Assembly (NCBI GenBank): GCA_944548615.1
Contig: OX155960.1
Location: forward strand, 35,006,499-35,070,498
Reading direction: 5' to 3'
Length of the DNA: 64,000 bases
From: Micropterix aruncella
Taxonomy: Eukaryota > Arthropoda > Insecta > Lepidoptera > Micropterigidae
The translations under genes were made by a program, and so were the position numbers. Positions 34,924 to 46,847 of this stretch are shown piece by piece; the first letter of the stretch is position 1; each line of letters begins with the position of its first letter. The notes under the pieces were generated by a model. The model was given only the letters and a program-made list of their open reading frames with translations, searched no databases and was not told where the DNA came from.

Positions 34924-37495
34924 GTACTTGTTTATACATTTTATTTATTATCTATGTATTTCTTCATTACATATGGGTAAATTTATTATCTATGTAACTA
35001 GTTATTGTATAAATGAAGATATTACCTGTACTAATTGAGTAAAAACTGCGTAAACTTTATATCTAGTAAAGAAATTATCTTAATCATTTTTATTTTATTA
35101 GGTTGTAAAGCAATTTTTTAATTAAGAAACATCTTTTCCCTCCCGAATCATTTCCCACCGATGATAGAACTCCGAAGTTGGTATGTCTACAACCTTTTCA
35201 GTAGTTTATCCTTTAATGAGTCGTTGGCATGTATGTTACATATAAAAGAAATGAGCTTAAAAAAAAACAAAAAAATGAGTGCGAGTAATATTGTCGTAAG
35301 TCGCGAGTAATATATTAAAAAGAAATAGAAAAAAATACCCATTACTATAAATAGGAAGTACATTTCAATGATCTATATTATTCATGGTTTGTTCATGTAA
35401 AATAAAATATGAACTGTTAAAGGTCTCATTAAGCACTTTCCTATCGTTATTTTTTGTTTTTTTTAACGATCTGACAAATTGAATAAATTTATTATTATTA
35501 TTGCGTTACAGCTTTAAATATTTTAAAGATTATACCTAATAATACTATTATTCAATGTGAGGCAAATTTCCAATTTTCCAAGAAAAATCCATTTTTTTAT
35601 TGATTATTTTCTGGATTTTCAATTATGTAATTTCACTATTTTTTATTTTTTTTTATTTTTTTATTCTTGGACTGTTTTAATATTATTTTTGTTACACTTT
35701 GACTACTTTTAAATTATATTTTGATTATTTCTTACTGCTAAAAAGTAGTTGAATATGATCGCTTATTTTTAACTGGTTGTTGTAATTTAAAAAATAATAA
35801 GTAATAAGTACAAGGAGCGAACATGTTGTTGATCACACTTTTTGTACGCCATGTGGGCAAACTGTATTGAACTATTCTGTACCAAACCATCTGTGCCTGT
35901 ACATACAGTTATGCAATAAATATCTCTCTATCTATTTATTTATCATAATTGTATTGGGATAATAACACTACTTAACGTAGCTCATACATTTGCTGCGATT
36001 TATATAAAACGTAGCATTATTTGACTAGAGCACTGAAATAAACCATTAAATCTCCGTATAATCCACACGAGATTTTACTCAAACGGGATCCGATCCCATT
36101 GCCCCGTTTTTATTGGATGTCGCAAAAAAGGCACACCCTTTTAATATGTACGACACCCAGGTGACTATTGTCGGTCCCCTAACATAACCCAACCACACTT
36201 GCCGTGTTTTCACATAATATGTGTGTATCTCTTGTATATATGCACATACAATGATAGGATACGGCGAAACCTCGCCGCCTGCATCGATAACGAACACATA
36301 CGAACAGAAGGTGGATAATTTTCTTTTAACTGCCTTTCCTTTTGTGGTTGTTAGAGCGGCGTGAACGCGAATGTACAGGCGAAGAAATAATCGGTAGTTT
36401 ACGAGTATAGTAATACGGTATTATCTCAGGTCATCGAATGCTTTAGTGATACGTCACTTTTAAAAACGAAGTAATTACTCTTAATATTCAAGTCAAAACA
36501 TTTGTGGTATATTTATAAATTTGAAGAAGAATAAAGTTAAATAGTAAACTTACATATTTTAAAGCAGTTCACTAGCTAGCGAGAGCACAATAATTTTTTA
36601 AGGTAATAATATTCAGTCGGCAGATAAATGAGGGAACCTCCCTAGACATCATATCACATAATCGAAGGAAACGTATGCTTACAAGTATTTTATTACAAAT
36701 ATTATACGAATAGTTAGGTAAAGGTCAAGTTATTAAGGTCGTTCACTTTGAGATTAATGTTTTTTATTGTAATTTTTCTCTATAACGATTATTATGATAT
36801 TCATAGCAATAGCCTTATTGCCTATTTTTATTAAATTTATTTATCTCTGGATTTATCGCTATGTAAAACATAGTGCAGTATACCTACATGTTTATTTACA
36901 TCGTATCGTGGGCCTTTATTTACCTATTCATACTATATACAGTATTCATATATAAAGCAGAGCTATTTATAATAATAACACCCTCTTTTAGGAATAATGA
37001 TAATAACACCCTCATGGGAAGTGCATTTTCCTATCATTAGTCCTTAACTGAAAAAAGAATTCTCTGGGACTCTCAGCTTCGGTTTACCGCGTTAGTATTT
37101 GACTACAATATGAACTCGATAATATACGACTGTTTACACCCTGATGTAGGCCTTGTGGATAGAAATTGTCGACTCACGGTCTATCTATTGAACTATCTAA
37201 TAACTAACGGCGATTCGGAGCATCGCTCATCATTATTTTCTATAGAGGGACGATTATTATATAGATATATATTTTTTTATTTTTTATTTTAAACAACAAG
37301 AGTTACAGAAGAATGACTACGCTATTAGGTATACACTATAATTAATCGTGCAGGAAAAAAGTTAAACCTATAGCCATTAGCTCATTGCATACCTAACTGA
37401 GCAAAAACGCCCGTGTGCTGATATTTCACTCAGGATACTGCTTTTCCGCGAGCTGACAGGTTATGACGTTCGGTTATATAAATATTGGAATAAAT
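34924..37495. other. No gene seen
   Basis: AT-rich intron-like DNA. 35785-35945 (AAGGAGCGAACATG, GCAAACTGTATTGAACT, GCAATAAATATCTC) resembles a retrotransposon 3' end but has no coding support. The minus ORF at 36079-36297 is unrecognised. Confidence 0.35.
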
Positions 37496-37499
37496 TTCA

Positions 37500-37965
37500 A
37501 AACATTCGCACTTGCATAATACATACTTGCACACACATGCACACACACACATACACACAAACAGAGAGAGAGAGGGTTATTCCAACATACACACAAATTA
37601 GTAGAAATACATTATTATTAAACCCAACACCAATTATACATAAATAATTATACAAATAGTAATACATAAATGCAATAATACATACTTAACATAAATATAT
37701 AGATGTATATATTTATATATACATATACATATAGTGTACATGTAAATGTACATTATACATACACATATTCTAAAAATATACACACACACACATACACAGA
37801 GAGAGTTATTCCAACATACACACACATTAGTAGAAAGAAATTATTATTAAACCCAATACATAGAAATACATAAATGCAGTAATACATATTTAATATAAAT
37901 ATATAGATGTAAATACTAATATACACATATACACAATATGTAAATATACATACACATATACATAA
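37500..37965. repeat. Duplicated microsatellite-rich block
   Basis: Two imperfect copies, from about 37540 and about 37780. Each has CACACACATACACA, then GAGAGAG, then TTATTCCAACATACACACA, an AATTATTATTAAACCCAA-like stretch and ATAAATATATAGATGTA. Confidence 0.75.
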
Positions 37966-38075
37966 AATATATTATAATAAACGGTGTGACTTTCGAACAA
38001 GTAAATTAAATTGAAATACCTCAAGTATACGTATATGTCCTCACAGAGATATATCGTCTATTTATAAATCGTACG

Positions 38076-40007
38076 TCTATCTCATATATAAAAAGAGAAG
38101 TTCCGATTCATTCATTTGTTGACTGACTCATCAACGCCCAGCCGTATTCTTCAGAAATCCGCCCTTAGACCTAGAAAGCTGAAATTTTGCACAAAGGTTC
38201 CTATTAGGACGTAGGCGCTCACTAAGGGCGGAATTTTCAAAATTCAACCCCTAAAGGCGTGAAAAGGGGTTTCAACGTTTGTATGGAAAATCGATATAGA
38301 TGTACTTTTTAATTCGAAACTTTTTAAGGTTACTCTTATGAACAAATAGGTGTTTTATGGTTTTTCAAAATTCCGCCCCTAAAGAGGTAAAACGGGGGTT
38401 TAAAATTTGTATGGATAAACGATTTTAGATGGACTTTTTATTTCGAAAGTTTGTAAGATTACTCTAATAAATAAATAAGGAAACACGTGTTTCATATTTT
38501 TTTTAATTCAACCCCTAAAGGGGTGAAACAGGGTTCCAAACTTTGTATAAATAAACAATGCAATACAAAACAATGTGCTTTTAATTTCGAATTTCTGTCG
38601 GATTATTCTAATAAAAAAAAAGAAAATACTTCTTTCGTGGTTTTTCAAAATTCAACCCCTAAAGGGGTGAAACAGGTTTTCAAACTTTCTACGAATAAAC
38701 AATATTAGATGTGCTTTTTATTTCGAAACTTTGTAGGATTACTCTAATATAAAACTAAGAAAATATGTCTTTTTTGGTTTTTCAAAATTCCACTGCTAAA
38801 GGGGTGAAAAGGGCTTTCAAAATTTGTATTGAGAAACGATAAAGATGTACTTTTTATTACGCAATTTTGTAAGTTTACTCTAATAAACAAATAATAAAAT
38901 ATGTGTTTCATGTTTTTTTTCAAAATTCAACCCCTAAACAGGGTTAAACGGGGTTTCAAAATGTGTAAGGGTAAACGATATTAGATGGAGTTTATACTTC
39001 GAAACTATGTAAGATTACTCTAATAAATAAGTAAGCAAACATGTGTTTTAATTTTTTTTAAAATTAAACCCCTAAAGGGGTGAAACAGGGTTCCAAACTT
39101 TGTATGAATCAACAATATTACATGTGGTTTTTAATTATGTTTTTTTAGGATAACTCTAATAAAAAATAAGAAAATACGTCTTTCGTGTTTTTTTCAAAAT
39201 TTAACCCCTAAAGGGGTGAAAAGGGGTTTTAAAATTTGTATGGAAAAACGATAAAGATAGTTTTATTAATTTGAAACTTTGTAAGATTACTCTAACAAAT
39301 AAATATGTAAATAGGTGTTTCGTGGTTTTTAAAAGTACAACCCCTAAAGGTGTGAAACGTGGTCTAATAATTTCTATGGATAAACGATATTAGAAGTACG
39401 TTTTATTTTGAAACTTTGTATGATTACTCTAATAAACAAATAACCAAATATGTCTTTCGTGTTTTTTCACAATTCAACCCCTAAAGCCGTGAAAAGGGTT
39501 TAAAAGTTTGTATGAAGAAACTATATTAGATGGAATTTGTAGGAATACTCTAATAAACATCTAGGCAAATACGTATTTCGTTTTTTTTTATTCAACCCCT
39601 AATGGGGCGAAAAAGGGTTTCAATGATATTAAACAAATAAACAAATGAATGTTATATCTTTTTCAAAAAATTACCACTTAGGGGGTGAGAAGGGGTAAAT
39701 AACGCTAAAAATCAAAATAGACTCTGAGTCGCGCACGACGGTTCCCGGACGCGAGAAGGCGCTAGAACCTCATCATAAATTCAACGTTTGTCTCGATAAG
39801 ATGCGTAGCGCAAGCGAACCTCATAGATCGTTACATCTTCACGCCTTAACTACTTAGTTGATCATTATGAAGTACATCAATTATATTGACATGGGTACAG
39901 AGAAGGACGTAGGATACCTTACCCGCAAAAACATACCACTTGATTGGAAAAAAAGGATCTATCTCACCCCAAATTTAACGCGAGCGAAGCAGCGGGCAAC
40001 AGCTAGT
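38076..40007 (+). mobile_element. Helitron-like non-autonomous element with internal tandem array
   Basis: The start TCTATCTCATATATAAAAAG and the end GCGAGCGAAGCAGCGGGCAA-CAGCTAGT|T are the termini I associate with lepidopteran Helitron-like repeats (5' TC, 3' CTAGT, insertion before T). The entry block has GCTGAAATTTTGCACA. Most of the body is an array. No Rep/helicase coding was seen. Confidence 0.7.
38235..39690 (+). repeat. Tandem array inside Helitron-like element, about 137 bp x 11
   Basis: Each unit contains CAAAATTCAACCCCTAAAGG, GGTGAAACAGGGTTTCAAA, TTTGTATGGATAAACGATAT-like sequence, and TTTCGAAACTTTGTAGGATT-ACTCTAATAAATAAATAAG. The CCCCTAAA word recurs at about 135-144 bp; the last two units are shortened. 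Units are diverged, so the array is older than the 119-bp satellite. Confidence 0.9.
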
Positions 40008-40178
40008 TATAAATACATCTATTTATAAATACATAGACGGAGTAGCAATGTGATGCCCCAGAACACATAGGTATATATGTAATTATCTATATATTAATTT
40101 GAAACGAGTTTTTTCTTGTGACGGCCAAATTGAGAGAACAGCTAGGTGTAAACATTTAGTTGATGTGTTTAAAAAAAT

Positions 40179-40389
40179 CTTTCGGTCTGTAGATGTGTCA
40201 TCTAAAGGAAAAATTAAAAAAAGTAATTAAAATAGAAAAATACACAATTATAGCGCCATCTACTAAATCTCCGCGCGACCTTTTAGTGCGACCGTGCGGA
40301 GATCCAGTAGATGGCGCTGAAATTTTTATTTTTTTAAATTTTACTGATTTTGTATTTTCCTTTTTGATGACACGTCTACAGACCGAGAG
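40179..40389. mobile_element. 211-bp foldback element, about 95-105-bp arms
   Basis: CTTTCGGTCTGTAGATGTGT, AAAGGAAAAATTAAAAAAAG and AGCGCCATCTACT...ATCTCCGC on the left are matched in reverse complement on the right (ATGGCGCT, CATCAAAAAGGAAAA-type sequence, CGTCTACAGACCGAGAG). Nearly the whole element could form one hairpin. No target duplication resolved. Confidence 0.8.
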
Positions 40390-40905
40390 TCCTCAGCCAA
40401 ATTTTTACACCCCGCCATCTGCTGGATTACAGCGTTACTTTTTGTACTCTTAACAGGTGGCCCTCTAACGTACGATTGCGAAACTGCCTTGCCATTGTGT
40501 CAAAGTTGTGTAATTTTAGGCAATATTTAAAACTACCGGTGATTTTGAACTATTGGACCTTTACTATCGATTTTAATGGCTCAAAATCAGAAAAAACTAA
40601 AACCGCTCAGAAAAGCCTTACTGGAATTCGAGAAGGAGCCAGCCAAACCCAAATGCAACTGTAATAAGTCTCGATGAGGTATACTCGCAACGAGAAGACA
40701 AAACAACTTAATTTACGACCAAATAAAGAGGCGCAGAACATTCAGCGACTTGATTTTTTTATATAGAGAGAAAATGTCGTATACGAGATAGTCATAAATC
40801 TATCACTTTCGCATTCTGCTTTCAAATTTCAAATTAAATCAATATAGTATGACGATATTGTGACGTCATCTCGCATACGATGTTTCTCTATCGATTAAAA
40901 AATCA

Positions 40906-40920
40906 CCCCCCCCCCCCCCC
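40906..40920 (+). repeat. Poly-C run, 15 C
   Basis: Homopolymer at the border between the 40.8-kb AT-rich DNA and the GC-rich island. Confidence 0.9.
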
Positions 40921-40929
40921 TGTTGTCTT

Positions 40930-41260
40930 AAAGCGCTTGATCTTGTGACCGACATCCCAATCATAACACGGCACAATACGCGCCCCACTCGAACAAAACT
41001 GCAATGTTGATTTGTGCCCCGCGCGCCCCTTTCACAATGGGGCGCCCCGCTGAAAGCAATTTTCAGCGGTCGAGTGTACGTTGACAGTGCAGGGCGGGCG
41101 TGTCGGGGCACCGCGGGGCGTCGCGGGGCACGCGGGGCAAACTTGGCGAATTGGTATTGCCTCTTCGGCTGCGAACGCGCCTTATCTCTCTCTTTCTGTA
41201 CGGGCGATTATTTCTTTCCCCACCGCTGCCCCCGAAGTCAGGAATGTTTCAGGGCGCCTC
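40930..41260. promoter_or_regulatory. GC-rich CpG-dense island
   Basis: Contains GCCCCGCGCGCCCC and a GGGGCACCGCGGGGCGTCGC/GGGGCACGCGGGGC near-tandem stretch, plus a CGCTGAAA/TTTCAGCG hairpin at 41050-41071. Overlapping short ORFs in three frames have no recognisable domain. Candidate promoter or enhancer in the long intron. Confidence 0.25.
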
Positions 41261-41640
41261 CGTTCAAACTTGAAAAAATTTAAATTGTTTGAAAGATTTC
41301 GAAGTGTTGGTAGGCAACGCGCCTCGCCCATTCTAGAAAATAAGAAGATGTGCCACTTGACATATTAGTGACATCCTTTAAATAAAGCACCTTTTTAAAC
41401 CAAAGTGGTAGTAGTTAGGGTAAGGGATCTAAAGCAGGCATACTGCCTAAAGCGGGCACTCTCGTGTATATAGTCATTTAAAAAATTGGCGTGCTCTCGT
41501 ACTGAGTATGTAAATCCCGCGCCCCTCTACCTTTCTGCAGTCATTCTATTTGCCTGCGAGCACGCTTTAGAATCTGTGCAAAAAATGTTTTAATCGGATT
41601 TTTAACAAAATTGCCAAGTATTTTACTTGTGTTTATTCTA
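41261..41640. other. No gene seen
   Basis: Mixed sequence; no repeats matched with confidence. Confidence 0.4.
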
Positions 41641-42195
41641 TTTTTAACCAACTTCAAATAAGGAGGAGTTTATCAATTGGGTTGTATCTTTTTCTATTTA
41701 TTTTTTTATTATTTATTACCTCAGAACTCTGCTATTTATGAACCGATTTCAAAAATACTTTTGTATATGAAAATATATACTTGCAGATTGATCCCATTTT
41801 TATTAAAGTTCTGGTCTGATGATGGGATCCATGGGGAATTGAGAGAACTCCTCAAATATATGAAGTTGAAGTTGAATATGAAGTTGAAAATGTACATTTT
41901 GATTCAATTCCGATGACAATGTATTTATTTTTATATTAAGAATGACGTGATTCTAAACATTGGGTAGGCTTCTGACGCGGGGAATTCTTAACGGTCAACA
42001 GCACAGACACAAAATTTTGTATGTCCAATCAATTACGACAGCCCGTTTTCCCAAGATAGGACTGCGGCACTTAAGGTTGGCTTCCAACGAGAGTACTCCT
42101 CAACGGTCAATAGTCCGCTCTAAGTATTACCATAACATGGCTGCTGCACTGATAGAACATTTTGGAGTCGGTTTTTTTTGTTAAAATTTTTTGTA
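41641..42195 (+). mobile_element. Interspersed element with AACCAACTTCAAA/GAGTCGGTTTTTT ends, carrying decayed E monomers
   Basis: The left end TTTTTAACCAACTTCAAATA-AGGAGGAG and right end TTTTGGAGTCGGTTTTTTTT are roughly inverted, matching a repeat I recall as widespread in Lepidoptera. Inside, 41940-42170 holds two strongly diverged 119-bp-type monomers (CTTAACGGTCAACAGCACAG, CTCCTCAACGGTCAATAG, ATAACATGGCTGCTGCAC). Contains no intact ORF. Confidence 0.55.
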
Positions 42196-42600
42196 TTGTT
42201 GTGTATTATTATTACAACTCATTTGTTTTTTGAGGGTTCATCTGGTCGTGATTTGGTTGTATTTTCTTTTACTTGTCTCAAATTTTGAGGTTAGTTTTTG
42301 ATGGCAATTACTTAGTATCGAAAAAAACACTTACCTGCTTTGCCCCCCTTCGGGAAATTTCGTTTGTTAATTTGCGTTATATATTTTTGTTTTTAGCGTT
42401 TTGGCATTTTTTACCAAACATTATTCAAAAACTTCAAATCAAGCTTCTCAAGGTAAAAAATAGGTTTCTGTAGGTTATTTTTTAATAAATATAATATTAA
42501 CTTTCCCTTAAGGAGCCCGCTTAAGGCCCCCCTTCCCTTACGAAAAGTGAGAAAAATCATTTGAATGAATGAATTAATTAATGCATTAAACATTTGTATA
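42196..42600. other. No gene seen
   Basis: AT-rich. The minus ORF at 42411-42659 runs into the next element and has no motif. Confidence 0.4.
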
Positions 42601-42899
42601 GGGCTCTCTAGACGATCAAGCATTGCGATCAAGCATTGCGTCGCGGTCTGGGACAGCATCGTAAACCGCAGGAAATTGCAAATATATTTTTTAAATATTT
42701 ACTAAAATTGCCTAATTTTGTAGTTTTATACCAGGAATTTACGTCATCAATCAATTACATGACTCCCTGGTATTAATCACAAAATTAGGCATTTTTTGTA
42801 AATTAAAAAAAAATGTATGCATAATTCCTGCGGCTTACGATCCCCTCCCAGCCCGCAAAGCGATGCTTGACAAGCATGCTTGCTCGTCTAGAGAGCCCC
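42601..42899. mobile_element. 299-bp foldback element with TA target duplication
   Basis: Inverted ends GGGCTCTCTAGACGA (left) and its complement TCGTCTAGAGAGCCCC (right) lie between TA (42599-42600) and TA (42900-42901). Similarity of the arms continues for about 140 bp (GCCTAATTTTGT, ATACCAGG), so most of it folds. TA duplication suggests Tc1/mariner-type mobilisation. Confidence 0.75.
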
Positions 42900-42901
42900 T
42901 A

Positions 42902-43402
42902 TTAAATGCTTTTCCAAAACCATTTACTTGCTCAAATAGCGAACTTCTTTGACATCTCTTACAATCAACCTTTTCGTCAGTTTTAATATTTTTAAACGAG
43001 CTTGCCATGCCATGGTGGAGGAATCTTATTGCGATTAATAGTTTCCTCGATGCCACCTATTGTATATTCCACAAGCAGTCTGCTGGGTACAAGTACATAG
43101 TTTAACCCTCTGTAGGAAATTTATTTCGTTGGCTGATCTAATTTGGTTTTGTGAAATGGTAATTAATCTAGTTCGACGAAATGTCATGTTAGAATGTAAA
43201 TGTCAAATAACCGCGAAAGTTCCCGTTTATTATTGAATAAGCTGATTTTGTATTGTGATCACGTCGATTTTTGGTCTTTCCACAGCTACCCGAATTTGTC
43301 AGTTTTATAGTAAATAATGATATTTTTTAGCTTAAATGGTACTGTGAGTATCATCTCTCTATATTTTATGAAGAGCTTAGCGCAATGCCACGACAAGCTT
43401 AT
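42902..43402. other. No gene seen
   Basis: Unique AT-rich sequence; the minus ORF at 42835-43056 is unrecognised. Confidence 0.4.
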
Positions 43403-43540
43403 GAAATATTAGGGGCAATCAAATTAAAACGAGACAAATGATATAACGAGCATGGCAAGGAAGTTGGTATCGCAGGTAGGTGTGTGTATAGTAGTGCCCT
43501 CTATTGGGAGTCAGTGAGGAACAGCGCGAACGATCACCGC

Positions 43541-43555
43541 TGTACCATTTGCTTG
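43541..43555 (+). repeat. Target-site duplication (left) of retroposon R copy 2
   Basis: TGTACCATTTGCTTG, identical to 44244-44258. Confidence 0.9.
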
Positions 43556-44243
43556 GGAGCTTATGGGCCCTGTTGCAAATTGACCACTAAGACCCATGTG
43601 TATTATAGGGTCGGTCAAATGCACGGGTCAATACCCATTCGGTGGCCTCCGCGAAGAAGTGCGAGCCCGGGTAGGACTCTGGCCTACGAGCCAGTCTCCC
43701 CTAGGAGTCAACCTTCGGGCGATCCTGGACGGTTTGCGAACCGTGCGGCGTCAGGCTCATCGATTGTGCATTCCGACTAGCAGCCGGGGGAGCTTGGAAA
43801 CAGTAATGTTTTCTATAGAGCGGATGTAGTTGTTAACCTTGCGGTAACTGCTCTTGAAACGACCATTCAGTCACCCGATCCCGAATAAAGAGCCGGGCAA
43901 AGGATACCGTGATCTGCGATAGATTCAGTAGACACCGTAACACCGCTACGTAAGGGAGAGGTACCGCGCAAACGACCTCGACCCTGTAACCAGTCAGCAG
44001 GTAGGAGGTATCCTGATGGTTAATTTCAGATGGATATACCCTTCTAAACTGGTACTTAGGGGGCGAGGCTGCCCGCTGGATAGGCCCGAAGGTATTGGCT
44101 TCTGACATGCGAGTGACGTAACTAAACAGTGGACTGTTTTTGTCATAAGTCCTCTACGCTCACCTTACGGGAGGCAGAACGATCTAATATCGTTTAAACT
44201 TCCTGGGGTGACGGATGCGCCCGTTGTAGTTGACAGCTCTAGT
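43556..44243 (+). mobile_element. Retroposon R, full-length copy 2 (688 bp)
   Basis: Starts GGAGCTTATGGGCCC and ends GTTGACAGCTCTAGT. Flanked by an exact 15-bp duplication. Most diverged of the three copies, with an internal replaced segment near 44010-44080 (TATACCCTTCTAAACTGG). The 3' hairpin is ACGGATGCGCCCGT, its outer pairs kept although the loop changed. No conserved ORF, no poly-A. Confidence 0.8.
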
Positions 44244-44258
44244 TGTACCATTTGCTTG
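44244..44258 (+). repeat. Target-site duplication (right) of retroposon R copy 2
   Basis: TGTACCATTTGCTTG, paired with 43541-43555. Confidence 0.9.
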
Positions 44259-44686
44259 TTAGACGCGGTCAAAGTGATGGCAGAGAGTCTTGTTTGTATG
44301 CCACATCACTAGGGCGGCTGGAAGGATATCACGTTGAAGAATATCATTTCGTTTCATTGATCCATTGTTGGATCTTGCACTTGCTCTCCGGCTAAAACTG
44401 AAGACACTCTGTTTCATCTACCGCGACAATGCGTGGCATAAAACGATATTATTCAAAGTGATACCGTTTCAGCCTGCATAGTGAAGTCGGGCGCACACAC
44501 GACTCGCTGACCTCATTTCGAACTCGTCTAACAAGCAAATGGCTAAGCGGTGTAAGTTTGCACAGTTCTTTCCTGATTCTCTATAGAGGACACTACTATA
44601 CACATACCTACCTGCCTTACTAACTTCCGCGCCATGCTCGTTATATCGTCTATCTCGCTTTAATTTGATTGTTCCATATAAATTTC

Positions 44687-46216
44687 CCCTTTTGCAAAAC
44701 AACAACTCGATATGCGTTTGAAGAATTTTCCAATATTTATTTTATATAAATCGTAATATTGTTGCAATTGTTATCCTACGACGTGATATTTTAAGGGTTT
44801 GTATTATGCCAAATTGAGGGGAGGTAGATTACTAAGGCATGAATAAAATGTTCAATAACAAAAGACATGCGAACATGCCTTTTCTTAAGAAGTTCACCTT
44901 TTCTTAAGAATAAAGAGTTTTATTATTATTATTATTATTAACATGCAGGTTGCAAAAAAATCAATTAGTGAAGAATATGTAAGGCAATCGATTAATTCAT
45001 CATAAGATTGTTTTTGTATACTTCAGGTCGCTAGTTTTTTAATAATAAAATTCTAACGATATATTAAAATAACGTGTCCATGATCGAACGGTCTTGTTTT
45101 TTCTATATGCATGACCTTATCACGCAAAGCGGTGGTCTGCAAAGTTCTGTATTCTTTGGCGGTGGTTTTTGAGCCTACGCATAAATGGCTACCCATCGAT
45201 TCATTTTAGCGTTTTTTTTGATGGATGAAAAGTTTCGTGATGAGTTTGTTTTCTCATTATAATAAAATAATAATTTATTCAAGTATACGGAGACAAAATT
45301 AGATTATTACTGTATATTTTGATCTATAATACTGGTTACTTACAATGTCGGTTATTATTATAAAATGGAAATTAGAAAATAGAAAGAAAAATAAAACAAA
45401 ATAAGAAAAACAAAACAATATTCACAAAAATATGCAGAGGCGCTCTCACGAGACAGCCAAATAGAACAGCTCCGAATGAACAGTCATAAATAATACACGA
45501 ATTACAGCTGCGGTACCTATTTCATAAATTTATATTCGTGTTTTCGCGTAACCTTTTCTCTTTGTAGTGGGTATGTTGGCTGTCTTTTACATCCGGTGTA
45601 ATGGGAAACAACTTTCACACCGAAACAGGGGTGTAACAAAAGAAGAAAATTGCTTTCGCTCGGAGGATTGTTGCTTAACGTATCAAATAAAGAGTGAAAT
45701 ATTGTAGTTCGACATTATATGCTCTAATATACCTTAAGTATCGATATTTACACCAAATACAAATTCCTGCAAATAATAACCCAGAGGAAAATTCAAGTCA
45801 AGTGGAGGTCTGGGTATTTATTTATTTTTTTTTTTATTTTTTTTTATTCACTTATTACTAATCAACATAACAGTAAAACCAAGGCATTAAGAAGTACAAT
45901 TAATAAAGATATTACCATAACTATACAAATAGAATGACACTTATAATACTAGCTATCATGTAAGAATAATTAAATAATAGCTTGCCAATGACATGGTAAT
46001 GACAGGGCTTTAAAATCTACGCCAGTGATTCCAGCTGAGCACTGGAGCGGCGATCTCTAACACGGAAATTAGCAGGATAATGGCCGACCTCCGTTAGGAG
46101 ATGTCATTACAAGAAGAAGAAGAGCGACATTTAAATATTTGTATAAATAAGTAATCCCTGGATGAAATACATCACAGGAATATATTATTAATCATATCCG
46201 TTTTTTAAATTGGATA
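44687..46216. other. No gene seen
   Basis: AT-rich with a (TTA)n run at about 44921-44940 and T-rich tract at 45815-45850. 45990-46130 ends in AAGAAGAAGAAG and could be a repeat 3' end, without coding support. Confidence 0.35.
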
Positions 46217-46315
46217 AAAACGAATTTACCGCTTGAAGTGTGTAACACCAGACGTTTCTGTTGCAACATCGCCGAAACGTCGGGTGCTACAAACTTCACG
46301 CGGTAGATTCGTTTT
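46217..46315. mobile_element. 99-bp MITE family M5, complete copy
   Basis: AAAACGAATTTACCGCTTGA at the left and TTCACGCGGTAGATTCGTTT at the right are inverted, with GACGTTTCTGTTGCAACATC-GCCGAAACGTCGGGTGC between. Same family as 34661-34779. Confidence 0.8.
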
Positions 46316-46847
46316 AATCTTATTTATTATGTCAAACAACCGCGATAGTCTACGATTTCACATCTCCGTTTTGTTCTATAGCGACTGCGTGTATGTCCCG
46401 TGTTTGTTTGGATACACCAAGCCGAGATTCAGATATTATAAAATGTTAATGCTAGGTCCTGTTTCGCTATCCGTCCTCGAAATCATTTCTCTCCTTTCTT
46501 CGCGTGGGCATTTTTGCTCAATGTGAGATAACGTCGACAACTCCGAGCTGGTCACATCTGAGATATGGCATACTTGCATGGGGGAAGTACGCCTTATATA
46601 GTTGATTTGTTTATTCGGTAGAAACAAGCGAAGAGAGCCATGTTTCATCTACCATAGACAAGTAGTTGCCGGTCGTTTTAAGCAGAGTTGAGCTTCGAAC
46701 AGTATTTGGCATCTTTGAAATGTAGGTCCTCTGTAATTTGTATGACGATTTAGAAACAGCTGTTACCCAAAGTCTCATACACTCCTATTTCACGCTGGCC
46801 ATATTAAATTATGTTCACAAAATTCAGTAGTTAAATACATTTCCCTT
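46316..46847. other. No gene seen
   Basis: Overlapping ORFs on both strands (46233-46526, 46436-46648) show no recognisable domain. Confidence 0.4.

Larger units (their letters stand above)
43403..44686. mobile_element. Foldback element, about 200-bp arms, interrupted by retroposon R copy 2
   Basis: The left arm (43403-43555 plus 44259-44300) and right arm (44493-44686, reverse complement) share CAATCAAATTAAAACGAGAC, GATATAACGAGCATGGC, GTGTGTATAGTAGTGCCCTC-type sequence and GCCATTTGCTTGTTAGACG. The right arm is uninterrupted, giving the empty site for the R insertion. The 78-codon minus ORF here is only the arm. Confidence 0.75.

Noticed and set aside
41340..41395. Possible M1 terminal repeat (TTAGTGACATCCTT)
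   Set aside because: Only about 14 bases match and no second end or core is present.
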